Part shown: piece after piece, positions 24,566-33,181 of the stretch
Numbering within the stretch: the first letter of the stretch is position 1
Layout of the letters: every line of letters starts with the position of its first letter
Assembly (NCBI RefSeq): GCF_946223165.1
Contig: NZ_CAMIBP010000024.1
Location: forward strand, 1 to 42,554
Direction of reading: 5' to 3'
DNA from: an uncultured Corynebacterium sp.
GTDB lineage: Bacteria > Actinomycetota > Actinomycetes > Mycobacteriales > Mycobacteriaceae
Length of the DNA stretch: 42,554 bases
Translations under genes and position numbers: made by a program
Notes under the pieces: generated by a model
What the model was told of the DNA's origin: nothing
Databases searched by the model: none
Seen by the model: the letters and a program-made list of their open reading frames with translations, nothing else

Positions 24566-25112
24566 GAATTCAGCCTCCCAGCCGGGCGCAATCTCCGTTG
24601 CGGAGTCCCATATTCTGGAGGCCATCCAAAACGCTGTCTTCGACGTCCCCGGCGTCGTGCCCACCGCGCGTGGGTTGTCCCACTTCGGCGAGCACGCGCT
24701 CGGCTGGATGGGAACCTCCGCCGCGCTCTACGGAATCAACACGTACCGCGGCGATAAGCGCCAGGCCCGCCGCTGGGCCGGCGTCGGCGTGAGTGCGTTC
24801 ACGGCGCACGCGGCATCGGTGGTGCTCAAGCGCATCGTGCGCCGCAAGCGCCCGGATTATCCGTACGTGCGGGTTGGCGTGGGCACGCCGTCGAAACTGT
24901 CCTTTCCGTCCTCGCACTCGACCTCGACGGCCGCGTTCCTCGTGGCTGCAGCCCGCGTGACGGGCAACCCGGCGCTGCTCGCAGGAATTCCCGTCATGAT
25001 GTGCTCGCGCATGGTGCTCGGCGTACACTACCCGTCGGACACTGCGCTGGGCGCCGCCCTGGGCGCGGCCACCGCGGAACTGATCACCCGACTTGAGGAG
25101 AAAACCGCATGA
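24555..25112 (+). CDS. PAP2-family decaprenylphosphoryl-5-phosphoribose phosphatase
   Basis: This 185-residue membrane phosphatase is the counterpart of Rv3807c, proposed to remove the 5-phosphate from decaprenyl-phosphoryl-5-phosphoribose in the synthesis of the arabinose donor. All three PAP2 motifs are present: K92-x6-R99-P100, PSSH (118-121) and S151-R152-x5-H158-x3-D162. Hydrophobic segments around residues 50-90 and 125-180 give several membrane helices. The ATG lies within the end of glfT2, and its own stop overlaps the ubiA start in ATGA, so the three genes are translationally coupled. The next gene makes its substrate. Confidence 0.9.
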   Translation: MPNKNSASQPGAISVAESHILEAIQNAVFDVPGVVPTARGLSHFGEHALGWMGTSAALYGINTYRGDKRQARRWAGVGVSAFTAHAASVVLKRIVRRKRPDYPYVRVGVGTPSKLSFPSSHSTSTAAFLVAAARVTGNPALLAGIPVMMCSRMVLGVHYPSDTALGAALGAATAELITRLEEKTA

Positions 25113-26101
25113 GCCCCAAGGACGACGGTAACCAAAGCGTTTTCCATTCCGAGCCGCACACGTCCGGTGTTGATACCGGGCGCAAGCGTACCCCGCCCAA
25201 GAATCTCCCGGACGCCATGGTCAAAGCCCTGCGCCCGAAGCAGTGGGTGAAGAATGTCCTCGTCTTCGCGGCGCCCGCCGCGGCCGGCGCGGATTCGCTG
25301 TTTCACCAGAGCGTTATCCTTGACGTCCTGCTTGCGTTCGCCGTGTTCTGCATGGCCGCCTCCTCGATTTACCTCATCAACGACGCCAAGGACGTCGCCG
25401 AGGATCAGCAGCACCCCACCAAGCGCTTCCGCCCGATTGCCTCCGGCATGCTGCCCATCCAGCTGGCGTATGTCATGGCCGCGGTGCTCATCGTCGGCTC
25501 GGTCGGCCTGTCCTTCTTGGCCACCGCCGGTACGGAGCTGGCCATCGTCATGGGCGTCTACATCGTTCTGCAGCTGGGCTACTGCTTCGGCTGGAAGCAC
25601 ATGCCGGTGATCGACATCGCGCTCGTGTCCTCGGGCTTCATGCTGCGCTGCATGGCCGGTGGTGTGGCTGCGGGCATTACCCTGTCCCAGTGGTTCCTCC
25701 TCGTCGCTGCCTTCGGTTCTCTCTTCATGGCGTCGGGCAAGCGCTATGCGGAAATCCTCCTGGCGGAGCGCACCGGCGCGAAGATTCGCAAGTCCCTGGC
25801 CGGCTACACGCCGACGTACCTGCGTTTTGTGTGGACCCTGGCCGCGACGGCCCTGGTCATGTCCTACTCGCTGTGGGGCTTCACGCTGGCGCAGACCGTG
25901 CAGGGAACCGCCTCCATCTGGTACCAGGTCTCCATGGTGCCGTTCACCATCGCGGTGCTGCGCTACGCCGCCGACGTTGACCGCGGCAACGGCGGAGCGC
26001 CGGATGAAATCGCGCTCGAGGACCGCGTCCTCCAGATCCTGGCGCTGCTGTGGCTGGCGTGCATCGCCGTGGCCGCCTACGTCATCCCCGCCTTCTTCTA
26101 A
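25109..26101 (+). CDS. ubiA: Decaprenyl-phosphate phosphoribosyltransferase (UbiA family)
   Basis: This 330-residue integral membrane enzyme joins phosphoribosyl pyrophosphate to decaprenyl phosphate, the first committed step toward decaprenyl-phosphoryl-arabinose, the donor of all arabinan units. The UbiA aspartate motif N91-D92-x2-D95-x3-D99 is followed by the PTKRFRP segment. The second Asp-rich site, WKHMPVIDI, lies at about 162-170. Around eight or nine membrane helices follow a hydrophilic N-terminus of about 40 residues. It corresponds to Rv3806c and overlaps the phosphatase gene by four bases. Confidence 0.94.
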   Translation: MSPKDDGNQSVFHSEPHTSGVDTGRKRTPPKNLPDAMVKALRPKQWVKNVLVFAAPAAAGADSLFHQSVILDVLLAFAVFCMAASSIYLINDAKDVAEDQQHPTKRFRPIASGMLPIQLAYVMAAVLIVGSVGLSFLATAGTELAIVMGVYIVLQLGYCFGWKHMPVIDIALVSSGFMLRCMAGGVAAGITLSQWFLLVAAFGSLFMASGKRYAEILLAERTGAKIRKSLAGYTPTYLRFVWTLAATALVMSYSLWGFTLAQTVQGTASIWYQVSMVPFTIAVLRYAADVDRGNGGAPDEIALEDRVLQILALLWLACIAVAAYVIPAFF

Positions 26102-26219
26102 GGTTCTGCCTTCCGGCGGCACCACCTCGAGACGGTGCCCCACGATAACAGGCCGGGAGCGTCGCCAGTGAGTTTGCGGCGGCGCACCCGTGAATGCCGG
26201 GATTCCCCGTGAATGCTGG

Positions 26220-26225
26220 TAGCTT
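26220..26225 (+). promoter_or_regulatory. -10 box TAGCTT for a leaderless aftB transcript
   Basis: TAGCTT ends seven bases before the ATG at 26233. No Shine-Dalgarno site is present. It implies that aftB has its own promoter, separate from the coupled glfT2-PAP2-ubiA genes 131 bp upstream. Confidence 0.5.
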
Positions 26226-26232
26226 TCTTCTC

Positions 26233-28086
26233 ATGAACAACACCGATAACAGGAATGCTGCGGCGTACAGCGCGCTCATCAGCACCCTCGTTATCGGTGT
26301 TTGTGCTGTATGGGGCGGGTGGGCGCGCCGTTGGATTTCGGACGATGGCCTCATCGTGCTGCGCACGGTGCGCAACCTCATTGCGGGCAACGGCCCGGTG
26401 TTCAATAAAGGTGAGCGCGTCGAGGCCAACACGTCGACCCTGTGGCAATACCTCATCTATGCGGGCGAGCGCATTACCGGCGTCAGTGTGGAGCGCGTCG
26501 CCATGGTCGAAGCCCTCGCTCTTTCCGCCTTCGCCCTTGCGTTGGGCGTCTACGCGACCTCGCGCATCTATCGCACCTCCATCGTGGTCCCTGCCGGCGC
26601 ACTCATCTATCTGGTGCTCTCGCCCGCCCGCGATTTCTTTACCTCGGGCCTGGAATGGGGACTGTCGATCTTCTACCTCGCCGGCCTGTGGGCCTTGTTG
26701 GTGTGGTGGGCGCGTGATGGGAAGTATGCGCCTTATGCGTTGGCGTTCTGGGCGGGCCTGAGCTGGCTGGTGCGCCCGGAGCTCGCGCTCTACGGCGGCG
26801 TCGCCGGCATCGTCCTGCTCGCCACGCATCGCTCGTGGCGCCAGTGGCTGGGAATCCACGGCGCGGCGCTGCCGCTGCCGCTGGGCTACCAGATCTTCCG
26901 CATGGGGTACTACGGCCTGCTCACCCCGCACACCGCAGTGGCGAAGTCCGCAGCCGACGCCGCGTGGGGCAAGGGGTTGACCTACTTCGGCGACTTCGTC
27001 GGCCCCTACTGGCTCTGGCTGCCGATGCTCCTCGTGCTCGCCGCCGGCATCATCGCCCTGCGCCCCCACCTGCGCGGGCGTACCCTGGCCGCAGTCGGCG
27101 TCATGGTGGGCTGCGGCCTGCTGCACATCGTCTACGTGTTGCGCGTGGGCGGCGACTTCATGCACGGACGCATGCTGCTTCTGCCGCTCTTCGCGCTGTT
27201 GCTGCCCGTCTTCGTCCTTCCTCTCGGCGTCCGCCGCGGCGGGCGGGAGGACAGTGTTGCCGATGCCGCCGATGCCGCCGATGCTGCCGATGCCGCCGAT
27301 GCCGCTGGTGCCGACGGCATCGGTACGCGTCCTGCCTGGCTGAGCGCGGGCGTGGAGGCCCTGCTCGTGGCGGCGGCCGCAGCGGGCATTGCAGTGTGGG
27401 CGCTCGTTATCGCGGTGCGCGGACATCAGGTGGACTGGGCCATGTTTGATGAGGGACTCACCATCGTTGACGAGCGCGAGTTCTGGACGCACGCCACGAT
27501 GCGCGAGAAAGGCGACCCGCCCAAGTCCACGGCGGACTTCGCGCACAATGACCTCATTGCGAATTTCCGCAACGGCATCCGGGGCCTCGAAGGCGGCGAC
27601 GCCCTGTCCATCATTTACACAAGTTCCACCGATCCCGTCACGGACGTAAAGACCTACGACTGGCTCACTGTGCCGCGGGTCACGGGGCGTACCGATCCCG
27701 CCACCGTCTACCTGCTCAACATGGGCATGACGTCGATGAACTCGCCGCTCGACGTGCGCGTGCTCGACAACATCGGCCTCGCCACTCCCATAGCGGCGCG
27801 GCAGCCGCGCATCGAGGGTGGGCGCATCGGCCACGACAAGATGCTGCCGCTCGAGTGGCAGGCCGCAGACTCCGCCGCCGACATCGACGATCTCCCGCCG
27901 TGGTACGACCACGAGGAGACTCGCCTGTGCCGAGAGGCCCTGCAGACGGAGACGTTCCAGGAGCTCTTCGCCACGTACCGAGACCCGCTCACGTGGGATC
28001 GCTTCGTGGACAACATCGCGTGGTCTCTGACCAAGGGGCGGACCCTGCAGCTATCGTCCGATCCTCGGGATTACCTGGATAAATAG
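26233..28086 (+). CDS. aftB: Terminal beta-(1,2)-arabinofuranosyltransferase (GT-C family)
   Basis: This 617-residue membrane enzyme adds the terminal beta-1,2 arabinofuranose to arabinan, the residue to which mycolates are later attached. The N-terminal half has about nine membrane helices, with the GT-C catalytic aspartates D37-D38 in WISDDGLIVLR after the first helix. The C-terminal 220 residues are soluble and external. It matches Rv3805c by position. I chose the ATG at 26233; an earlier in-frame start at 26194 would add residues without a ribosome site, while a -10 box lies seven bases before 26233. Five tandem 9-bp units (27262-27306) encode DAA five times in a loop, a possible length-variable stretch. 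Confidence 0.92.
   Translation: MNNTDNRNAAAYSALISTLVIGVCAVWGGWARRWISDDGLIVLRTVRNLIAGNGPVFNKGERVEANTSTLWQYLIYAGERITGVSVERVAMVEALALSAFALALGVYATSRIYRTSIVVPAGALIYLVLSPARDFFTSGLEWGLSIFYLAGLWALLVWWARDGKYAPYALAFWAGLSWLVRPELALYGGVAGIVLLATHRSWRQWLGIHGAALPLPLGYQIFRMGYYGLLTPHTAVAKSAADAAWGKGLTYFGDFVGPYWLWLPMLLVLAAGIIALRPHLRGRTLAAVGVMVGCGLLHIVYVLRVGGDFMHGRMLLLPLFALLLPVFVLPLGVRRGGREDSVADAADAADAADAADAAGADGIGTRPAWLSAGVEALLVAAAAAGIAVWALVIAVRGHQVDWAMFDEGLTIVDEREFWTHATMREKGDPPKSTADFAHNDLIANFRNGIRGLEGGDALSIIYTSSTDPVTDVKTYDWLTVPRVTGRTDPATVYLLNMGMTSMNSPLDVRVLDNIGLATPIAARQPRIEGGRIGHDKMLPLEWQAADSAADIDDLPPWYDHEETRLCREALQTETFQELFATYRDPLTWDRFVDNIAWSLTKGRTLQLSSDPRDYLDK
27262..27306 (+). repeat. Five 9-bp tandem repeats inside aftB
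   Basis: GATGCCGCC is repeated five times (the third unit is GATGCTGCC, the last GATGCCGCT). It keeps the frame and encodes Asp-Ala-Ala repeats between membrane helices. Slipped-strand changes would alter loop length without breaking the gene. Confidence 0.85.
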
Positions 28087-28300
28087 TGCCCCGGCGGCGG
28101 CCGGTTCGGGTGCAGATGCGGGGCGCGAGGGGACATTCGGGCGCCGGTCCGCTAAGCTTCTTCACGCAAACCGTTACTATTTTGTAACTCCTGTAGCGTG
28201 TGTCGCGACATACATAATGCCACGATTTACGTGTTACAGCGCTTCCGGCCAATGGCCGAAGGCTGCTACGTGATTTACTGACCGAGCCTAAAGGAGAGAC
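28087..28300. other. Intergenic region between aftB and mytB
   Basis: This 214-bp gap contains AT-rich sequence around 28160-28220 that should hold the mytB promoter; CATAAT (about 28213-28218) is a candidate -10 box, with no clear -35. A perfect 10-bp palindrome TGTCGCGACA lies at 28201-28210. AAGGAGAG at 28291-28298 is the ribosome-binding site of mytB. Confidence 0.4.
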
Positions 28301-29329
28301 ATGTCAGGCTTGTCTTCTGCCCTGACCGCCGCGTCCCGCCGAGTGGTGGCCGCCGTCGTCGCCCTCGTCGTTGCCGCAAGTCTTGCGGCTATCGCCGCCC
28401 CGCGCGCCAGCGCCGCCAACCGTGACTGGCTGCGCGCGGACGCCACTGGTTCCTGCGACTGGGACGCCGTGGGATACTGGGTCCAGCGCTGCGACGTGTG
28501 GTCCCCATCCATGAACCGCACCATTCCGGTGCAGATCCAGCCGGCCATTCGCGGCGGCAACGCCGGCCTGTACCTGCTCGACGGCCTGCGCGCCACGGAC
28601 TACACCAACGCCTGGCTCAATGACGTCAACGCGGCCCGTCTCTACGTCAACGACAACATCACCCTCGTCATGCCGGTTGGCGGCGCGGCCTCCTTCTACA
28701 CCGACTGGGAGGGACCGGCCACCTATGACGTCGCCAACCCGGTGCGCTACATGTGGGAGACCTTCCTGACGTCCGAGCTTCCTGCATACCTCGAGAGCAA
28801 CTTTGGCGTCGCCCGCAACAATAACTCCATCGCCGGCCTGTCCATGGGCGGCTCCGCCGCTATCACCCTGGCCGGCAAGCACCCGGACCAGTTCCGTCAG
28901 GCTCTGTCCTACTCCGGCTACCTGGCCTACACCTTCCCGGGCGCCCACACCTTCATGCGCATGGCGTTGCTCGATGCCGGCGGGTACAACCTCAACGCGA
29001 TGTACGGCTCCATGTTCAGCCCGCGCCGCTTTGAGTCGGATCCGTTCAACCAGATCTCCGGCCTGCGCAACACGGACGTGTACATCTCCGCGGCCTCGGG
29101 CGTGCCGAGCCCGGCAGACCAGGGCATTGCACCGCAGTACCAGGCGTCCGGAGTGGCGCTCGAGGCTTTCTCCAACCTCACCACCCACGCGTGGGAGGCC
29201 AAGGCCCGCGCCATGGGCATCAACGTCACCGCTGATTACCCGGCCCAGGGTGAGCACAACTGGATTAACTTCGGCGGCCAGCTGGTCAAGACCCGCGAGC
29301 GCGTGCTCAACGTCATGAACGCGTGGTAG
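28301..29329 (+). CDS. mytB: Trehalose mycolyltransferase (antigen 85 family)
   Basis: This 342-residue secreted alpha/beta hydrolase moves mycolic acids between trehalose mycolates and arabinogalactan. A signal peptide covers residues 1-39, with a cleavage site at ASA-AN. The nucleophile is Ser181 in GLSMGGS; a catalytic His319 lies in GEHNW near the C-terminus. WETFLTSELPAYL is a family signature. It corresponds to C. glutamicum Cmt2/MytB and to the fbpA/fbpD position of mycobacteria. It has no C-terminal LGFP repeats, unlike its neighbour. A strong terminator follows it, so the next mycolyltransferase gene is transcribed separately. Confidence 0.93.
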   Translation: MSGLSSALTAASRRVVAAVVALVVAASLAAIAAPRASAANRDWLRADATGSCDWDAVGYWVQRCDVWSPSMNRTIPVQIQPAIRGGNAGLYLLDGLRATDYTNAWLNDVNAARLYVNDNITLVMPVGGAASFYTDWEGPATYDVANPVRYMWETFLTSELPAYLESNFGVARNNNSIAGLSMGGSAAITLAGKHPDQFRQALSYSGYLAYTFPGAHTFMRMALLDAGGYNLNAMYGSMFSPRRFESDPFNQISGLRNTDVYISAASGVPSPADQGIAPQYQASGVALEAFSNLTTHAWEAKARAMGINVTADYPAQGEHNWINFGGQLVKTRERVLNVMNAW

Positions 29330-29356
29330 TTCCGTCCCGGTTCGCCAACGAGTACA

Positions 29357-29385
29357 CCCCGTGTCCCGCCTCTGCGGGCACGGGG
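29357..29385 (+). terminator. Terminator after mytB
   Basis: CCCCGTG (29357-29363) and CCCGC (29365-29369) pair with GCGGG (29374-29378) and CACGGGG (29379-29385) around a four-base loop. GTTTTTGG follows about ten bases later. This is a long, GC-rich stem. Confidence 0.85.
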
Positions 29386-29437
29386 TTCCCGCGTTTTTGG
29401 GCAGGACCGGCGTGTCTCTAGCCACAAAGTCTCAAGT

Positions 29438-29466
29438 TTTACTTAAAGTTGAGCGCACAATATAGA
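29438..29466 (+). promoter_or_regulatory. Promoter of mytA with a long structured leader
   Basis: -35 TTTACT (29438-29443) and -10 TATAGA (29461-29466) are spaced by 17 bases. Transcription should start near 29473, leaving about 138 bases of untranslated leader before the ATG at 29611. The leader can fold: GGGCACG (29530-29536) pairs with CGTGCCC (29553-29559) and an inner GGTGC/GCACC stem. Confidence 0.65.
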
Positions 29467-29610
29467 TAGACAGCTTCTGACCGCACCACGCGCGCTCGCT
29501 CCGGGGGAGGGGAACCCTCGGAGAGCACCGGGCACGAGTGGTGCAGCACCGCCGTGCCCGCGCGGCGGTCACTCGTAGGTACTCACTTGCAACTCGCGAA
29601 GGACTCTTTC

Positions 29611-31593
29611 ATGCGCTCATCCGCCGACCTTTCCCCCAAAGCCCGCGCCGGCCGTACGACCTCTCAGGTTCTCAAGATGCGCCGCGGCATTGCGGCCGCC
29701 GCCGTCCCGACCGCCGTGGCCGTGGGCCTGGCGCTCCTGCCGAACGCCTCCGCGCAGTCCTCCCTGCCGGGCCTGTCCTCCAGCAACGGCTCCCTGTCCG
29801 ACTCCTTCGCTCCGGGCACGCCGCTGGAGCGCACCCCGATCTCCACCGAGGAGCACCCGGAGATTGGTGGCCTGCCCGAGGGCGTGAGCGTCAGCCGCAT
29901 CGAGTACCTCTCCCCGCGCCACGTCAAGGTGTGGGTCAACTCCGCCGCCATGCCGGGCAAGGAAGTCGGCGTCCAGGTCCTCCTGGCGCGCGACTGGTAC
30001 TCCAGCCCGAATGCCACCTTCGGTGAGGTCTGGGCACTCGACGGCCTGCGCGCCCGCGACGATGAAAACGGCTGGACCATCGAGACCAACATCGAGTCTT
30101 TCTACGCCGACAAGAACGTCAATGTCGTCATGCCCATCGGCGGCGAGTCTTCCTTCTACTCCGACTGGGAGCAGGAAGACAACGGTAAGCACTACATGTG
30201 GGAGAGCTTCCTTACCAAGGAACTCGTCCCGATCCTGCAGAACAAGTTCCGCTCCAACGGCAACCGCGCCGTGGTGGGCATCTCCATGGGCGGCACCGCC
30301 GCGATGAACCTGGCGGAGCGCAACCCGCACCTGTTCAAGTTCGTCGGCTCCTTCTCCGGCTACCTCGACACCACGACGCAGGGCATGCCCGAGGCCATCC
30401 AGGCCGCCATGATGGACGCCGGCGGCTACACCTCCACCAAGATGTGGGGCCCGAACTACTCCCAGAACTGGATCGACCACGATCCGAAGCTGGGCATCGA
30501 AAACCTCAAGGACATGAAGGTCTACGTGTCGTCCGGCTCCGGCAAGGATGACTACGGCACCGTCGAGTCCGTGGCCAAGGGCCCGGCTAACATGGCCGGC
30601 GTCGGCCTCGAGGTCCTGTCCCGCATGTCCACTCAGACCTTCGTGGATTACGCGCACCGCGCCGGTGTCGAGCCGATCACCCGCTTCCGCCCGTCCGGCG
30701 TGCACTCCTGGGAGTACTGGCAGTACGAGATGTCCCAGGCGTGGCCCTTCATCGCGGATTCCATGGGACTGAGCGAGTCCGATCGGGGCGCAAACTGCAC
30801 CCCGGTGGGCGACATCGCCAAGGTGACCGCAGCGGGCAGCATCGGCACCTGCGTCAACAACGAGTACGACGTCGCGGACGGCAAGGGCAAGCAGGAAGAC
30901 TTCACCGCTGGCACCGCCTACTGGTCCCCGGCTACCGGCGCGCAGGCACTCTACGGCCGCATCAACGCGCGCTACGCCGAGATTGGCGGCCCCGCCTCCT
31001 GGCTGGGCTTCCCGAAGTCCGGTGAGCAGAAGACCCCGGACGGGGCCGGACGCTTCGTTCACTTCGAGAACGGCTCTATCTACTGGACCGCGGAAACCGG
31101 CGCCTGGGCCATTCCGGGTGACATGTTCGCCGCCTGGGGTGCGAACGGCTACGAGACCGGCGACCTCAAGTACCCGTCCGGCGCCGTCAAGCAGGTGGGC
31201 AAGGGCTACACCCAGGAGTTCCAGGACGGTGTGCTGACCCGCAACCCGGACGGCTCGAACCACATCGTCCACGGCGCTATCGGCGCCAAGTACAAGGACA
31301 TGGGTGGTGCGGAGTCCGCGCTCGGCTTCCCGACCTCGGAGGAGCAGGCCATCAACGGTGGCTTCTTCCAGGCCTTCGAGCACGGCAACCTATACTGGTC
31401 CGCCGACTCCGGCGCCCACTTCGTCCTCTACGGCGACGTGTTCAACACCTGGGGCGCCAACGGCTACGAGCAGGGCAAGTACGGCTGGCCGACGGAGGAC
31501 TACACCAACATCCCGGCCGGCGGCATCATTCAGAAGTTCCAGCACGGTGAGATCAGCCAGGTCTTCGGCGCTATCCAGGAAAAGAGCAACTAA
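29611..31593 (+). CDS. mytA: Major mycolyltransferase PS1 type with C-terminal LGFP repeats
   Basis: This 660-residue secreted enzyme resembles the C. glutamicum PS1 protein (Cop1/MytA, about 657 residues). A Tat/Sec-like signal with a hydrophobic core (residues 20-45, ending ASAQSS) is followed by the antigen-85-like hydrolase domain with nucleophile Ser225 in GISMGGTA and His in GVHSWEYW. The C-terminal part carries three LGFP-type repeats (for example LGFPKSGEQK and LGFPTSEEQA), which anchor the protein to the wall. I chose the ATG at 29611, with GAAGGA seven bases upstream. Its TAA overlaps the ATG of the lipoprotein gene. It corresponds to the fbpA position next to fadD32-pks13. Confidence 0.94.
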   Translation: MRSSADLSPKARAGRTTSQVLKMRRGIAAAAVPTAVAVGLALLPNASAQSSLPGLSSSNGSLSDSFAPGTPLERTPISTEEHPEIGGLPEGVSVSRIEYLSPRHVKVWVNSAAMPGKEVGVQVLLARDWYSSPNATFGEVWALDGLRARDDENGWTIETNIESFYADKNVNVVMPIGGESSFYSDWEQEDNGKHYMWESFLTKELVPILQNKFRSNGNRAVVGISMGGTAAMNLAERNPHLFKFVGSFSGYLDTTTQGMPEAIQAAMMDAGGYTSTKMWGPNYSQNWIDHDPKLGIENLKDMKVYVSSGSGKDDYGTVESVAKGPANMAGVGLEVLSRMSTQTFVDYAHRAGVEPITRFRPSGVHSWEYWQYEMSQAWPFIADSMGLSESDRGANCTPVGDIAKVTAAGSIGTCVNNEYDVADGKGKQEDFTAGTAYWSPATGAQALYGRINARYAEIGGPASWLGFPKSGEQKTPDGAGRFVHFENGSIYWTAETGAWAIPGDMFAAWGANGYETGDLKYPSGAVKQVGKGYTQEFQDGVLTRNPDGSNHIVHGAIGAKYKDMGGAESALGFPTSEEQAINGGFFQAFEHGNLYWSADSGAHFVLYGDVFNTWGANGYEQGKYGWPTEDYTNIPAGGIIQKFQHGEISQVFGAIQEKSN

Positions 31594-32135
31594 TGCGCGC
31601 CCCGCAGGTGGCCGCGGCCTGCGCGGCACTCGTCCTCGCCGGTTCGCTTACGGCGTGTGGGGGCTCCGCGACGGTGGACAATAAGGGCGGCGCCGAGTCG
31701 ACGTCCATCGCCCCGCTCGAGCGCGCCTCCACCGCGCCCTCGTCCGCGGCAGCGTCCGATGCCGCCAGCGCCACGGGTTCAGCGACGGCGTCCACCGCGT
31801 CCACCGCGGGTTCCGGAGCGGGCGGGACGGCAGCAGTCAGCCCCGCTGTGGCCGGACACGACGAAGCGGGCCGAGAGATTTCCGCCATCCCCGTCCCGGC
31901 CGGCCCGGCGGAGCAGGACGCGCCGTACCTCGAGCATGTGCAGGCGTCCGGCATCAACATCGACGGCGTTGAGGATCAGCTCCTTGGCGCGGCGTCCGCG
32001 GCCTGCAACTCCGCCGACACTGTCACCGTCAACGCGGTCGCGGGCCAGCTCATCGAGCAGGGCCGCACGACGCTGCCCATCGAGCAGGTCGCCGCCATCC
32101 TCGCGGACAACGCCCGCGCCACCTACTGTCAGTAG
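31593..32135 (+). CDS. Small lipoprotein with a DUF732-like C-terminus
   Basis: This 180-residue protein has a lipoprotein signal ending in the lipobox LTAC, with lipidated Cys22. A Ser/Ala/Thr-rich linker (about 25-90) leads to a helical C-terminus (about 105-180) with two Cys (AACNS and TYCQ) that could form a disulfide, like DUF732 proteins of mycolata. Its ATG overlaps the mytA stop in TAATG, so both are made together. The function is unknown; by context it may assist mycolyltransfer at the membrane surface. Confidence 0.8.
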   Translation: MRAPQVAAACAALVLAGSLTACGGSATVDNKGGAESTSIAPLERASTAPSSAAASDAASATGSATASTASTAGSGAGGTAAVSPAVAGHDEAGREISAIPVPAGPAEQDAPYLEHVQASGINIDGVEDQLLGAASAACNSADTVTVNAVAGQLIEQGRTTLPIEQVAAILADNARATYCQ

Positions 32136-32166
32136 CGGCCAGTAGCGCCGCTGCGGGAAGGCCCTT

Positions 32167-33105
32167 ATGAAGAAATCCCTGACCGTCGTCGCCGTGGTGG
32201 TGCTGCTTGCGCTCATCGGCGGCGGAGCCTATCAGTACCACCGGTCCACCCAGTTCGCGCAGGACGTTGCGGCGCCCACGCAGGGGCAGGAGGGCGGCGA
32301 GGCACAGGAGCCCGCGCAGCCCGACTGGTGCCCGCGCGTCGAGGTCCTCGCCGCGCCCGGCACCTGGGAATCCGCCAAGGATGACGACCCCATCAATCCG
32401 TCTGCGAACCCGAATTCGTTCATGCTGTCTATCACGAATCCGTTGAAGCAGGCCTACGTGGCAGACGACGTCAAGGTGTGGACCCTGCCGTACACCGCGC
32501 AATTTAAGAACATTAACTCGCAGCAGGAGATGAGCTACGACGAGTCGCGCGACGAGGGCACCTCGACCCTCGAGGGCGAGCTGACGTACATGCATGAGCA
32601 ATGCCCGGTGACGAAGTTCGTTCTGACCGGGTTCAGCCAGGGCGCGGTCATCGTCGGCGACGTCGCCGATCGCATTGGCGGCGGCAATGGCCCGGTGCCG
32701 GCGGAGTCCGTGGCGGGCGTGGCGGTCGTGGCCGACGGCCGCCGCGAGACCGGCGTGGGCATCAACCCGGGCGTCGAGCTGTCCGGCATCGGCGCGGAGA
32801 TTGCTCTCAAACCTGTGAACCTACTCATCCAGGCCGTCGTGCCGGGCGCGACGATGCGCGGCGAGCGTGCCAACGGGTTTGGCGCGCTGGCGGATCGCAC
32901 GTATGAAATCTGTGCCCCGGACGACTCTATCTGCGACGCACCGCTCAACGCGGGCAACGGCGTCGACCGCGCGCTGGGGCTTATCAGTGCGAATGGCGTC
33001 CACGCGCAATACGCGACGAACCCCAACGTTATCCCCGGTACGACAACGAGCGCCTGGGTGGTCGATTGGGCGCGCCAGATTATCGACGCCACGCCAGCGG
33101 CGTAA
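32167..33105 (+). CDS. Cutinase-like membrane-anchored lipase/esterase (Rv3802c type)
   Basis: This 312-residue protein has an N-terminal membrane anchor (residues 5-23) and an external cutinase-like alpha/beta hydrolase domain. The nucleophile is Ser157 in GFSQGA; Asp in APDDSICD and His in NGVHAQY complete a plausible triad. Two Cys pairs typical of cutinases are present (WCP/QCP and ICAPDDSIC). In mycobacteria the counterpart next to fadD32-pks13 is an essential phospholipase/thioesterase linked to mycolate biosynthesis. The upstream lipoprotein gene ends 31 bp earlier, so both may share a transcript. Confidence 0.9.
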   Translation: MKKSLTVVAVVVLLALIGGGAYQYHRSTQFAQDVAAPTQGQEGGEAQEPAQPDWCPRVEVLAAPGTWESAKDDDPINPSANPNSFMLSITNPLKQAYVADDVKVWTLPYTAQFKNINSQQEMSYDESRDEGTSTLEGELTYMHEQCPVTKFVLTGFSQGAVIVGDVADRIGGGNGPVPAESVAGVAVVADGRRETGVGINPGVELSGIGAEIALKPVNLLIQAVVPGATMRGERANGFGALADRTYEICAPDDSICDAPLNAGNGVDRALGLISANGVHAQYATNPNVIPGTTTSAWVVDWARQIIDATPAA

Positions 33106-33108
33106 AGA

Positions 33109-33139
33109 TTGCCTGCGCGCCGCGGGCGTCTGATATATT
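33109..33139 (+). promoter_or_regulatory. Candidate promoter of fadD32
   Basis: TTGCCT (33109-33114) followed after 17 bases by GATATATT (33132-33139) gives a plausible -35/-10 pair. The sequence between is GC-rich. AAGGAGA precedes the ATG at 33182. Confidence 0.55.
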
Positions 33140-33181
33140 TTTGAAACCGAAACTAACAAATCCAGACCCCAAGGAGACCAT

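Noticed and set aside
26098..27912. 604-codon minus-strand open frame opposite aftB
   Set aside because: It overlaps aftB in full and has no family features; composition is that of an antisense shadow.
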